NCBI GenBank assembly: GCA_038562165.1
Contig: JBCFAO010000009.1
Span: forward strand, 1 to 64,000
Direction: 5' to 3'
DNA from: WRMS01 sp038562165
GTDB taxonomy: Bacteria; Bacillota; Peptococcia; DRI-13; UBA5745
Length of the DNA stretch: 64,000 nt
Positions 16,449 to 24,884 of this stretch are shown one piece after another. The notes beneath the pieces were generated by a model. That model saw nothing but the letters and a program-made list of their open reading frames with translations, did no database searches and was not told the origin of the DNA. Within the stretch, counting starts at the first letter, position 1, and every line of letters starts with the position of its first letter. Made by a program: the position numbers and the translations under genes.

Positions 16449-16486
16449 GCTATTTCTTTACTGCGTTAAAGTGATAAAGAAATAGC
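16449..16486 (+). other. Leader hairpin before the tandem binding-protein gene
   Basis: GCTATTTCTTTA (16449-16460) and TAAAGAAATAGC (16475-16486) are a perfect 12-bp inverted repeat with a 14-nt loop. It lies in the untranslated leader between promoter and ATG 16523. No T-run follows, so it is not a terminator. It could be an operator or an mRNA-stabilising 5' hairpin. Confidence 0.6.
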
Positions 16487-16522
16487 CGAGACAAAAGATA
16501 CGCTTATGGAGGGAAGAGGAAC

Positions 16523-18070
16523 ATGAAGAAGTGGATAGCGATAGTGATGATGGCCGTTATGGCCTTGGGCCTTATTGGCGGCTGCGGCTCTGCGCCGGCT
16601 GAAAGCAGCAATCCGCCGGCCAGCCAGGGAGGGCAGGAAGAAGCCACCCAGCCTCAGGAGCAGAATGGCGCTAAGCCTTCTGATTCCGGCAAACTGGTGA
16701 TGGGGCTGGACGATAGCTTTGCACCCATGGGCTTTCGGGACGAAAAGGGCGAGATCGTAGGCTTTGACGTGGATTTAGCCAAAGAAGTAGCCCGGCGGCT
16801 GAACCGGGAATTGGTGCTGCAGCCTATTGACTGGGATTCCAAAGAAATGGAATTGGCCAGCGGCAATATTGATTGCATCTGGAATGGTTTTACGATTAAC
16901 GAAGAGCGTCTGGCTAATATGGAGATGTCCGCTCCTTATATTGCCAACAGCCAGATGATTCTGGTATTGGACAGCAATATTAAATCCAAGGCCGATTTGG
17001 CGGGCAAAGAAATCGGCGTCCAGAAAGGCTCTTCGGCTTTGGATGCGGTCAATAGCGACGAGTTAGGCAAACAAGCGTCAAAGATCAGCGAATATCCTCA
17101 GAACGTAGACGCTTTCAATGATTTGAAGGCTGGCCGTCTGGCCGCTGTAGTTGCTGATGAGATTATGGCCCGTTACTATTTGTCTACCGATGCTTACAAA
17201 GATCTGGCGCTTTTAGATGAGGCTCTGGCGCCGGAGAGCTATGGCATCGGCTTCAAAAAAGGCAATACAGAGCTGCGGGATGCAGTACAGGTAGCTCTTT
17301 ATGAAATGATTTACGACGGCACAGCCGCCAAGATATCTGAGGAATGGTTCGGCAAAGACATTATGATCCCCTTCACCAGGGATAAGTTTGTCATGGGCTT
17401 GGACGACAGCTTCGCTCCTATGGGCTTCCGGGATGAAAAAGGCCAAATCGTAGGTTTTGACGTGGATCTGGCTAAAGAGGTAACCCGCCGCCTGGGCGCT
17501 GAGCTGGTGCTGCAGCCCATCGATTGGGATTCCAAGGAGATGGAACTGTCCAGCGGCAATATCGATTGCATTTGGAACGGTTTTACGATGACTCCGGAGC
17601 GCATGGCCAGCATGGAAATGTCCGAGCCCTACATCGCCAACAGCCAAATGATTCTGGTGATGAGCAATGGTGATATTAAAACCAAGGCTGACCTGGCCGG
17701 CAAGGAAATCGGCGTCCAGAAGGGCTCTTCCGCTTTGGCGGCTGTGGAAGGTGACGAGCTGAAGGATCAGGTATCGAAAATCAGCGAATATCCTCAGAAT
17801 GTAGATGCCTTCAACGACTTGAAAGCCGGCCGCCTGGCGGCAGTGGTTGCCGACGAAATCATGGCCCGCTATTACTTATCCACCGATGCTTATAAAGACC
17901 TGGCCCTATTGGACGATATACTGGCCCCGGAAAATTACGGTATTGGCTTTAAACAAGGCAATGCAGCCATGAGAAACGCTGTGCAGGCTATATTGAACCT
18001 CATGGTGGCTGACGGCTCCGCCAGTGAAATCTCTACCCAATGGTTCGGCAAAGACATCATGGTCAAATAA
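16523..18070 (+). CDS. Amino-acid ABC substrate-binding lipoprotein with two tandem binding domains
   Basis: The 515-residue product is a lipoprotein (lipobox IGGC, Cys21) with a polar linker to residue 56 and two copies of an SBP_bac_3 (type II, glutamine/arginine-like) domain at 57-287 and 288-515. The copies are about 80% identical by eye: both start with the VMGLDDSFAPMGFRD segment and contain EIGVQKGSSAL and SEYPQNVDAFNDLKAGRLAA, and both end WFGKDIM. A normal member has one such domain. Codons differ at many silent positions between copies. It is the first gene of a three-gene importer with permease and ATPase. Confidence 0.92.
   Translation: MKKWIAIVMMAVMALGLIGGCGSAPAESSNPPASQGGQEEATQPQEQNGAKPSDSGKLVMGLDDSFAPMGFRDEKGEIVGFDVDLAKEVARRLNRELVLQPIDWDSKEMELASGNIDCIWNGFTINEERLANMEMSAPYIANSQMILVLDSNIKSKADLAGKEIGVQKGSSALDAVNSDELGKQASKISEYPQNVDAFNDLKAGRLAAVVADEIMARYYLSTDAYKDLALLDEALAPESYGIGFKKGNTELRDAVQVALYEMIYDGTAAKISEEWFGKDIMIPFTRDKFVMGLDDSFAPMGFRDEKGQIVGFDVDLAKEVTRRLGAELVLQPIDWDSKEMELSSGNIDCIWNGFTMTPERMASMEMSEPYIANSQMILVMSNGDIKTKADLAGKEIGVQKGSSALAAVEGDELKDQVSKISEYPQNVDAFNDLKAGRLAAVVADEIMARYYLSTDAYKDLALLDDILAPENYGIGFKQGNAAMRNAVQAILNLMVADGSASEISTQWFGKDIMVK
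16691..18067 (+). repeat. In-frame tandem duplication of a ~690-bp binding-domain module
   Basis: The module at 16691-17383 is repeated at 17384-18067 within one reading frame. Protein identity is high, while many synonymous sites differ (for example gatggggctggac versus catgggcttggac at the start). Confidence 0.9.
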
Positions 18071-18280
18071 CGGCTGATAAACCCATGAATTATGGGGCGT
18101 CTCAAAACGGTTGGGAACAGCCGCGGCGAGGCGCTCCTTTTTAAACTCAGTTGAATCCAGTCAAATTTCCTCGAAAATTGAATTGAAACACTAATATTTT
18201 CGTGATGGCAACAGGAAAAAGGGGTCATTTGGAGAAGTATTTAAGTTAGCGTTTTAAAGAATAAAGAGAGGCTCACGAAG

Positions 18281-18940
18281 ATGGCGTATTTTGCAAAAAT
18301 CATGCCCTTATTGTTGGAAGGAACGAAAATGACCCTGGCCTTGTGGACCATGACTATGGTGCTGTCCCTGCCCCTGGGCTTTTTGGTTTCCCTGGCGGTC
18401 AGAAGCCGGTTCCGGCCGCTGCAATGGCTCATGGAAGTGTATATTTATATCATGCGGGGAACGCCTTTGATGCTGCAGTTGATGTTCGTTTATTACGGCC
18501 TGCCTTTTATACCGCTGGTAGGACCTTTTTTGCGTTTCAGCCGGCTGATGGCGGCGGTATTTGCCTTTACGCTGAACTACGCCGCTTACTTTGCCGAGAT
18601 TTTACGGGGCGGTTTTCTGGCGGTGCCCAAAGGTCAATATGAGGCTTGCCAGGTATTGAGTCTCAACCGTTTTCAGACGATGACTAGGGTGATCATTCCC
18701 CAGATGATCAGGGTGGCTTTACCCGGCATTACCAATGAAACCATTACCCTGGTGAAAGATACGTCATTGGCTTACGTTATTGCTTTGGCGGAATTGATGC
18801 ACGGGGCCAAGGCTACGGTGAGCCGGGACTCCAACCCCATGGCTTATATCTATGCCGGTCTTATTTATCTGGTCATCGTATTCGGCGTAACCATGATCTT
18901 TAAGAAACTGGAAAGCCGTTACAGGCTTCAGGAAAAATAG
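18281..18940 (+). CDS. Amino-acid ABC transporter permease (His/Glu/Gln type)
   Basis: The 219-residue permease has five helices and the HisM/GlnP-type hallmark segments YIYIMRGTPLMLQLMFVYYGLP, AYFAEILRGGFLAVPKGQYEA (the EAA-like coupling loop) and PGITNETITLVKDTSLAYVI. A 210-bp gap with no visible gene separates it from the binding protein. The start ATG 18281 follows AGAGAGG. It works as a homodimer with the next gene's ATPase. Confidence 0.93.
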   Translation: MAYFAKIMPLLLEGTKMTLALWTMTMVLSLPLGFLVSLAVRSRFRPLQWLMEVYIYIMRGTPLMLQLMFVYYGLPFIPLVGPFLRFSRLMAAVFAFTLNYAAYFAEILRGGFLAVPKGQYEACQVLSLNRFQTMTRVIIPQMIRVALPGITNETITLVKDTSLAYVIALAELMHGAKATVSRDSNPMAYIYAGLIYLVIVFGVTMIFKKLESRYRLQEK

Positions 18941-18974
18941 GGGCAGGCAAATAGAGACAAGGAGAGAAGAGGCC

Positions 18975-19721
18975 ATGGCGGTAATTGAAACCACAAATTT
19001 AAAAAAATCATTTGCTCAGCAAGAGGTGCTGAAAGATATTTCTTTTAAAGTGGAGCAGGGAGAAGTTATTGCGGTTATTGGTTCTTCCGGCTCCGGCAAA
19101 AGCACTTTGCTGCGCTGCCTCATCGATTTGGAGAAGGTGGATGGCGGATCTATCCATATGGACGGCAGCCCCCTGGTGGAAGACGGTGTTTACTGCAGCA
19201 AAAAACAGGCTCGGCAAGTAACGGAGAAAATGGGCATGGTTTTTCAGCAGTTTAATTTGTTTCCCAACCTCAATGTCCGGGACAACCTGATGCTGGCTCC
19301 CCGTCTGGTTAAAAAAGAGCCGGATGAGGTACTGCAGGAGCGGGCAACCAGGCTGCTGCAGAAGGTAGGCTTGTCCCATAAAGACACGGCTTATCCTTCG
19401 CTGCTTTCCGGCGGCGAGCAGCAGCGGGTAGCCATTGCCAGAGCCTTGATGATGGAGCCGGAGCTTTTGCTTTTTGACGAGCCCACTTCATCCCTGGATC
19501 CTGAGCTTACCGGCGAAGTACTGCAGGTAATCCGGCAATTGGCCCAAGAGCGGATGACTATGATTGTGGTAACTCATGAAATGGGCTTTGCCAGGGAAGC
19601 CGCCAGCCGGGTGATCTTTATGGATCAGGGCCGGATTGAGGAAGAAGGGCCGCCGCAGCAGATATTTAATGCGCCCCGGCAGGAAAGAACAAAGCTTTTC
19701 CTCAATTCCGTGTTGAAATAG
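18975..19721 (+). CDS. Amino-acid ABC transporter ATP-binding protein (GlnQ-like)
   Basis: The 248-residue ATPase has Walker A GSSGSGKST, Q-loop VFQQFNLFPN, signature LSGGEQQRVAIARAL, Walker B LLLFDEPTSSLDPEL and switch VTHEMGFA. The motif pattern is that of polar-amino-acid importers. It completes the operon with the tandem binding protein and the permease. Confidence 0.94.
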   Translation: MAVIETTNLKKSFAQQEVLKDISFKVEQGEVIAVIGSSGSGKSTLLRCLIDLEKVDGGSIHMDGSPLVEDGVYCSKKQARQVTEKMGMVFQQFNLFPNLNVRDNLMLAPRLVKKEPDEVLQERATRLLQKVGLSHKDTAYPSLLSGGEQQRVAIARALMMEPELLLFDEPTSSLDPELTGEVLQVIRQLAQERMTMIVVTHEMGFAREAASRVIFMDQGRIEEEGPPQQIFNAPRQERTKLFLNSVLK

Positions 19722-19745
19722 GACTAAAGATTTAGATAATGGAAG

Positions 19746-20393
19746 ATGGGAGCGGCAATAGAAAAAGTGGATAACGGAAGGATAGCGACAGTCGCAAAGA
19801 AAAAGGTGCTGCGGCAGCGGCTGCTGACGGCGGCAAAAAACCTGACGCCGGCCGGCCGGCAGGAAGCTGACCGGCAAATCCGGCGGTTGCTGACGGGAAT
19901 GGAGCAATACCGGCAAGCCCAGACCTTGTTTATTTTTATAGGTACCGGATGGGAAGTGGATACCTGGCCCCTGATTGAAGACGCCCTGAAGCAAGGCAAG
20001 CTGGTGGCTGTGCCCCGCTGCCTGCCGGGTACGGGGGCTGCCAGCGGCGGCGGTGTTATGGAGGCCTGCCTCATTGATAGCCGCCGGGAGCTGCGGCAGG
20101 TACCGCCTTTAGGACTTTGGGAGCCCGCTCAAGGCAGCCCGGTGCTGCCGGCCCAAGCCATTGATTTTGCTGTGGTGCCCTGCCTGGCTTGTGATAAGGC
20201 CGGCTATCGCCTGGGCCGGGGCGGCGGCTTCTATGACCGTTTCTTAACTCAGGGCAGCTTTTATAAAGCGGCAGTTTGCCGGCAGGATTTTTTGCAGGAT
20301 GAGCTTCCCCTGGAACCCCATGATCAGGCGGTGGATGCAGTAGTAACGGAAGCCGGCATATATTATAAGAAATCAGGAATACAGCATGGCTAA
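19746..20393 (+). CDS. 5-formyltetrahydrofolate cyclo-ligase
   Basis: The 215-residue enzyme converts 5-formyl-THF to 5,10-methenyl-THF with ATP. Diagnostic segments are the N-terminal KKKVLRQRLLTAAKNL, FIFIGTGWEVDTWPLI, GLWEP, and the C-terminal signature GYRLGRGGGFYDRFL, followed by VCRQDFL and HDQAVDAVVTE. ATG 19746 has a poor site, so translation may begin a little downstream (a GTG lies at codon 8). It ends 8 bp inside the AEC gene. Confidence 0.92.
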   Translation: MGAAIEKVDNGRIATVAKKKVLRQRLLTAAKNLTPAGRQEADRQIRRLLTGMEQYRQAQTLFIFIGTGWEVDTWPLIEDALKQGKLVAVPRCLPGTGAASGGGVMEACLIDSRRELRQVPPLGLWEPAQGSPVLPAQAIDFAVVPCLACDKAGYRLGRGGGFYDRFLTQGSFYKAAVCRQDFLQDELPLEPHDQAVDAVVTEAGIYYKKSGIQHG

Positions 20394-21324
20394 TTTTTAC
20401 CTGGCTTTTGAAGTGATTTTTCCCCTGCTGGCCTATATCATGATCGGCTTTGCGGCGGCCCGTATGAACCTTTGGGATGAGGATACGGCCCTGACTATGA
20501 ATAAAATGGTCTTTTCCATCTTTATGCCGGCCCTGCTTTTTGAAAATGTTCGTATTATTGACTTGGCTGCTGGAATCAATTATTCCTTAATCCTATACGG
20601 AACGGTCAGCACTCTGATTACCTTTATTGTGCTATGCACGCTTATACCCCGCCTGGAAAAGGAAGATAGCCGCCGGGGCGTAATGATCCAGGGCATTTTC
20701 CGCAGCAATTTTATTTTGTTTGGGCTGGCGGTGGCCCGTTCCCTTTGGGGCCAGGAGGAATTGGGAGATACGGCAATTCTCATTGCCGTCATGATTCCCT
20801 TATTTAATGTGCTGGCTGTACTTGCCTTGGAGATTTTTCGGGGCGGCAAGGTTTACTGGCCCAGAATACTGCGAAATCTGGTCACCAATCCTCTGATTAT
20901 CAGCTCTCTTCTGGGTCTGGCTGTTTTATATAGCGGCATACGGCTCCCCGCCTTTATTACCACCACCACCTCGAATCTAGGCAAAGTAGCCACGCCTCTG
21001 GCCCTGGCAGCCTTGGGAGGCTGTTTCCGGTTTGAAGCGGTGAAGAGCTGTTTGCGGCCCTTGGTGATTACCGTTGCCGCCAGACTGGTGATTATGCCGG
21101 TTATATGGCTGACTATCGCCGTTTTTCTGGGCTTCCGGGGCCTTGCCCTCATCAGCCTGCTGCCCTTTTACGGCGCTCCCACAGCGGTGGCATCCTACAC
21201 CATGGCCCAGCAAATGGAAGGGGATTGCGAGCTGGCCGGCCAAATTGTGGTATATACTTCCATATTATCAATCTTTACTATTTTTGGATTTATCGTTATT
21301 TTCAAAAGCCTGGCCTTATTTTAA
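20386..21324 (+). CDS. AEC family transporter (auxin efflux carrier type)
   Basis: The 312-residue membrane protein has about ten helices and the AEC layout: an N-terminal PLLAYIMIGFAAAR segment, a central loop after IFRGG, and the C-terminal half with TTTSNLGKVATPLALAALGGCF and FYGAPTAVASYTMAQQM. Bacterial AEC proteins transport malate, malonate or other organic acids. It overlaps the cyclo-ligase gene by 8 bp. A second AEC gene lies at 44155-45108. Confidence 0.88.
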   Translation: MANFYLAFEVIFPLLAYIMIGFAAARMNLWDEDTALTMNKMVFSIFMPALLFENVRIIDLAAGINYSLILYGTVSTLITFIVLCTLIPRLEKEDSRRGVMIQGIFRSNFILFGLAVARSLWGQEELGDTAILIAVMIPLFNVLAVLALEIFRGGKVYWPRILRNLVTNPLIISSLLGLAVLYSGIRLPAFITTTTSNLGKVATPLALAALGGCFRFEAVKSCLRPLVITVAARLVIMPVIWLTIAVFLGFRGLALISLLPFYGAPTAVASYTMAQQMEGDCELAGQIVVYTSILSIFTIFGFIVIFKSLALF

Positions 21325-21378
21325 GCTTTATCTAAAGCTTGACGGAAATTTTGGTATAAGGTTCCTAAAAAACGATGA

Positions 21379-21407
21379 TTCACAACTGCCGGCGATTATG
21401 ATATAAC
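21379..21407 (+). promoter_or_regulatory. Possible promoter of the MBOAT/DHHW operon
   Basis: TTCACA (21379-21384) and TATAAC (21402-21407) lie 17 bp apart, about 30 bp before the gene. The -35 is imperfect. Confidence 0.4.
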
Positions 21408-21438
21408 TAAAGCAGAATTTAGCGAAAGGATGACCATT

Positions 21439-22845
21439 TTGGTTTTCTCCAGTATCCTTTTTTTGTTTACTTTCCTGCCGGCAGTTTTGGCGGCTTTTCA
21501 TATAGTTCCTAAAGGCTGGCGAAATCCGTTGTTGTTTTTCGTCAGCCTGATTTTCTATGCCTGGGGCGAGCCGGTTTACGTGATTTTGATGGTTTTTACC
21601 ACGGTTTTTGGCTGGTTTACCGGTATAATGCTGGAGCGTTGGGGGGATGATCCCAAAAAGGCCAAAGGGATCCTGGCTCTATCTGTGGTGGTGAATCTGG
21701 GCATTTTAGGCTTTTTCAAATACGGCAATTTTATTGTGGCCAATATCAACGGACTGACGGGCTGGGGGATAACGGAGCTCAATCTGCCTCTGCCCTTGGG
21801 TATCTCTTTCTATACTTTTCAGACCATGTCCTATACCATTGACGTATACCGCCGCCATACGCCGGTGCAGCCTAATGTGTTAAGCTTCGGCGCTTACGTG
21901 GCTTTGTTTCCCCAGCTAATAGCCGGTCCCATTGTTCGTTATAATACCATTGCCCGGCAGCTTGACTATCGTGAGGAGACTTTGGAGCTTTTTGGCCGGG
22001 GGGCAGGGCTCTTTACTGTAGGGCTAGCTAAAAAAGTACTTTTGGCCAATAATATCGGGCTGTTTTGGGATAGCATAAAAGCTTTGCCCAGCGGCGAAAT
22101 GACGGTGCTGGCGGCTTGGTGCGGCATTGTAGCTTTCGGCTTTCAGCTCTATTTCGACTTTTCCGGCTACTCCGACATGGCCATTGGTTTAGGCTGGATG
22201 CTGGGCTTTCACTTTGAACGCAATTTCAACTATCCCTATATCAGCCGCAGCATTACCGAGTTTTGGCGGCGCTGGCATATCAGCCTCAGCACCTGGTTTC
22301 GGGAATACTTGTATATCCCTTTGGGAGGCAGCCGGCAAGGCAAAGGACGGACCATCTTCAATCTTTTTGTTGTGTGGACGGCCACCGGTTTTTGGCATGG
22401 CGCCAGCTGGAATTACGTATTATGGGGCTTGTATTACTTCGTTTTTCTCATCGCCGAGAAATTTCTTTGGGGGGGCCTTTTGGAGCGGTCGCCTAAATTG
22501 CTGCGGCATGTTTATACGCTTTTAATTGTGATGACAGGCTGGGCCCTTTTTGTCTTTGAGGATATGAGCAGCCTTGGCCCCTTCCTGCAAGCCCTGGCCG
22601 GCCAGGCCGGCGGCGGCTGGGTGAACCACTCTATTCTTTACTATCTTAATTCCTGGTCCCTGACTTTGCTGGCGGCTATGGTGGGCATTACTCCCCTGGC
22701 CAAGGCCGTTTATGGCCGGCTGGCGGTAAGATATCCCGGCTTGATGAATGTAATGCAGCCTGTGCTGATGTTGGCGGGTTTGCTTTTATCTGTGGCTTAT
22801 CTGGTGGATTCCAGTTATAATCCCTTTTTGTATTTCCGGTTTTGA
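21439..22845 (+). CDS. MBOAT family O-acyltransferase (AlgI/DltB-like)
   Basis: This polytopic membrane protein of about 468 residues has the MBOAT hallmarks: PLPLGISFYTFQTMSYTIDVYR, AGPIVRY, YFDFSGYSDMAIGLG, ITEFWRRWHISLSTWFREYLYIPLGG and TGFWHGASWNYVLWG with the active-site histidine. It should move acyl groups across the membrane for O-acetylation of an exported polysaccharide. The family normally starts MVFSSILFLF. Here TTG 21439 gives exactly that start, 8 bp after AAAGGA, whereas ATG 21430 abuts the site, so TTG is chosen. The DHHW partner follows 46 bp downstream. Confidence 0.9.
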   Translation: MVFSSILFLFTFLPAVLAAFHIVPKGWRNPLLFFVSLIFYAWGEPVYVILMVFTTVFGWFTGIMLERWGDDPKKAKGILALSVVVNLGILGFFKYGNFIVANINGLTGWGITELNLPLPLGISFYTFQTMSYTIDVYRRHTPVQPNVLSFGAYVALFPQLIAGPIVRYNTIARQLDYREETLELFGRGAGLFTVGLAKKVLLANNIGLFWDSIKALPSGEMTVLAAWCGIVAFGFQLYFDFSGYSDMAIGLGWMLGFHFERNFNYPYISRSITEFWRRWHISLSTWFREYLYIPLGGSRQGKGRTIFNLFVVWTATGFWHGASWNYVLWGLYYFVFLIAEKFLWGGLLERSPKLLRHVYTLLIVMTGWALFVFEDMSSLGPFLQALAGQAGGGWVNHSILYYLNSWSLTLLAAMVGITPLAKAVYGRLAVRYPGLMNVMQPVLMLAGLLLSVAYLVDSSYNPFLYFRF

Positions 22846-22891
22846 TTTTCATAAAAGCGGCGGCGGCCGTTGAGGAAAGGAGGCGGCAAGT

Positions 22892-24262
22892 ATGGCAATA
22901 GAAATCAATCAACAGCCTTCAAAAGAAAATGTACAAGGGCAAAAACCGGCGGGTCCCTTCGGCCTGAATGCGGAAAATGCCGGCAACATTGCCATGGCCA
23001 GCCTTTTCTTACTATTTATTTTTATTGTGGCTATAGCCCAGTTGGTTTTGCCGGACAGGCAGTTTTCTTCTCAGGAAAACCGCTATTTGACGGCCAAGCC
23101 GGTGTTTACGTGGCAGAAGCTGCGCAATGCCCAATATATGAGCCAAATTGAATCTTATTTAACAGATCAATTCCCCGGCCGGGATGGCTGGGTTTCGTTT
23201 AAAGCCTTGGCTCAGCGCTTATCCAAGCAAAAGGAAAATAATCAGGTGTATTTTGCTGCCGACGGCTACCTGATCGGTAAGCCCCAGGCAGTGAATGCTG
23301 AAATTCTCGAAAAAAACCTGCAATCGGTAAAAGGTCTGGAAGAGGCCGGCTATCAGGTGGCATTATTGGTGAGTCCCATGGCTGGTGAGGTTTTGCGGGA
23401 TAAGCTGCCGGCCTGGGCTTATAGTCCGGCCCAGGCGGAGATGCTGGCCCAATTAAGCCGGGAAGTTCCCGGGATTTTTGTGGATGTAGAGCCGTATTTA
23501 GCTCAGGCGGCTGCCGGAGGCCAGCAGGTATTTTTCCGGACGGACCACCATTGGACCATGGCAGGGGCCTATCAGGCGTATCTGGCCTATATGGAATGGC
23601 GGGGAGAGCCGGCGATACCTGCGGCGGCGCTGCAAGAAGAAGTAGTCTCTGATACTTTTTACGGAACCCTCTGGTCAAAAAACAGCCTGCCGGGGATAGA
23701 GCCGGACAGAATCAGCGTTTTTCAGCCCCTTCAGGACAATCAGCCCCTTCAAAGCCTTCAGCCCCTTCAAAGCCTTCAGCCCCTTGACCTGGAACCTGCT
23801 CCTTATGAAGTGACTTATTTTGACGGCAGTAAAACCTGGCAGGCTTCGTCCGTTTATCAGCCGGCGTTTTTGCAGGAAAAAGATCAGTATGCTTACTTTT
23901 TAGGGCAGAATCAGCCTTTGGTGGTTATCCGCCGCCAGGGGGCCGCCGCGGGTGCGGGAGTCTTGGCGGGAGAAGGGGAGAAGGATGGAACGGGAGCACG
24001 GGTACAAGGGGGAGCAGATACGGAAGCAGGTAGCAAAAAGCTTTTGATCTTCAAAGATTCCTATGCCCATGCTTTTGCACCTTTTTTGCTGCCCCATTTT
24101 GACGAGATTCATCTGGCTGATCTGCGCTACTGGAAGCAGGACCCTATTGCTTATTTGAAAGAGCAGGGTATCTCTCAAGTGATGTTTCTTTATAACGCCG
24201 ATAGCTTTGTCAGCGACCGCAGCATCAGTCAGGTCGGGGCATATCTGGCCAGACATAAGTAA
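22892..24262 (+). CDS. DHHW/AlgX-AlgJ-like protein, partner of the MBOAT acyltransferase
   Basis: The 456-residue protein has one N-terminal membrane anchor (about 33-54) and an extracytoplasmic SGNH-hydrolase-like domain with the name-giving DHHW (FRTDHHWTMAGAYQAY) and LLIFKDSYAHAFAPFLLPHF. Such proteins complete O-acetyl transfer to surface glycans with an MBOAT partner. Two low-complexity insertions are unusual: QPLQSL repeats encoded by four 18-bp units (23723-23780) and a Gly/Ala/Glu-rich loop near residues 350-385. AAAGGAGG precedes ATG 22892. Confidence 0.85.
   Translation: MAIEINQQPSKENVQGQKPAGPFGLNAENAGNIAMASLFLLFIFIVAIAQLVLPDRQFSSQENRYLTAKPVFTWQKLRNAQYMSQIESYLTDQFPGRDGWVSFKALAQRLSKQKENNQVYFAADGYLIGKPQAVNAEILEKNLQSVKGLEEAGYQVALLVSPMAGEVLRDKLPAWAYSPAQAEMLAQLSREVPGIFVDVEPYLAQAAAGGQQVFFRTDHHWTMAGAYQAYLAYMEWRGEPAIPAAALQEEVVSDTFYGTLWSKNSLPGIEPDRISVFQPLQDNQPLQSLQPLQSLQPLDLEPAPYEVTYFDGSKTWQASSVYQPAFLQEKDQYAYFLGQNQPLVVIRRQGAAAGAGVLAGEGEKDGTGARVQGGADTEAGSKKLLIFKDSYAHAFAPFLLPHFDEIHLADLRYWKQDPIAYLKEQGISQVMFLYNADSFVSDRSISQVGAYLARHK
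23723..23785 (+). repeat. 18-bp coding tandem repeat
   Basis: CAGCCCCTTC starts units at 23723, 23741 and 23759, with a fourth partial unit at 23777. The two middle units are identical. It encodes QPLQ(D/S)(N/L) repeats in the DHHW protein. Confidence 0.85.
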
Positions 24263-24389
24263 GGAAGAAAATCATACGTGTAAATGGGAAAGGGTAAACT
24301 CCTAATTTCATTTAATTAAGACAAGCAGCAAGTAAAAAAACGAAGAGGCAGGCAGTGAGCCTGAGGCGGCAGCAGCAGTGCCCCCTTGT

Positions 24390-24680
24390 GCAAAATTGCA
24401 AGTTTGTCGTTGTTTGCCTAGGCTAACTGAGCAAAATTGCAAGTTTGTCGTCGTTTGCTTAGGCTAACTGTGCAAAATTGCAGGTTTGTTATCTTTAAAT
24501 TACTACTTAGGAAAACAATTTAGCTTGAAACAGGCTGAATTTAGCCTGAGAACCCTATTTTCAGGCCAAATCATCGATTACAAACTTGCAGTTTTGCTCA
24601 AAATGCTGCGAACCTGGAAACAAACCTGCAATTTTGAGCAGTCAGCCAGTTCATACCTCAACAAACCTGCAATTTTGAGC
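24390..24680. repeat. Palindromic array of motif-B repeats with 41-nt period
   Basis: Left arm: GCAAAATTGCAAGTTTGTCG starts at 24390 and 24431 in two 41-bp units (38 of 41 identical), with a third partial unit at 24472. Right arm, inverted: CAAACTTGCAGTTTTGC at 24581, CAAACCTGCAATTTTG at 24621 and again at 24662, so the spacing is again 40-41. The whole has dyad symmetry about 24530. The surrounding gap, 24263-24884, holds no supported gene. Related units lie at 1.5-2.2 kb and 61.1 kb. Confidence 0.8.
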
Positions 24681-24734
24681 AACGGCTCTCAGAAGGCACG
24701 GCAGCGGGCGTACTCCCCTGCCTCTAGCATACTG

Positions 24735-24781
24735 AAGAACTATTTAAAAAATAAGGAGACGCCTCTTTTGAGGCGCCTCCT
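24735..24781 (-). terminator. Terminator of the gpmI-eno operon
   Basis: Read on the minus strand, AGGAGGCGCCTC pairs with GAGGCGTCTCCT (one mismatch) around AAAA, followed by TTATTTTTT. It lies about 105 bp after the enolase stop. Confidence 0.75.
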
Positions 24782-24850
24782 AACTGCTTTATATGGGTGA
24801 TCATTCAGTCCAATGAGGCAGCTGCCAGTTCAATGGGGTGCTGCCTAAAG

Positions 24851-24880
24851 CAACGGGCCGCAACGGGCCGCAACGGGCAG
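24851..24880. repeat. 10-bp tandem repeat (three units)
   Basis: CAACGGGCCG occurs at 24851 and 24861 and as CAACGGGCAG at 24871, just beyond the enolase stop codon. Confidence 0.8.
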
Positions 24881-24884
24881 CCGC

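Noticed and set aside
24390..24680. CRISPR array
   Set aside because: The left-arm units are near-identical over all 41 nt, so there are no unique spacers. The right arm is inverted, the repeat core is only about 17 nt, and no cas gene is near.
24486..24800. Open frame of 104 codons across the 41-nt repeats
   Set aside because: It runs through the repeat array and the eno terminator, has no ribosome-binding site and reads as low-quality basic sequence.
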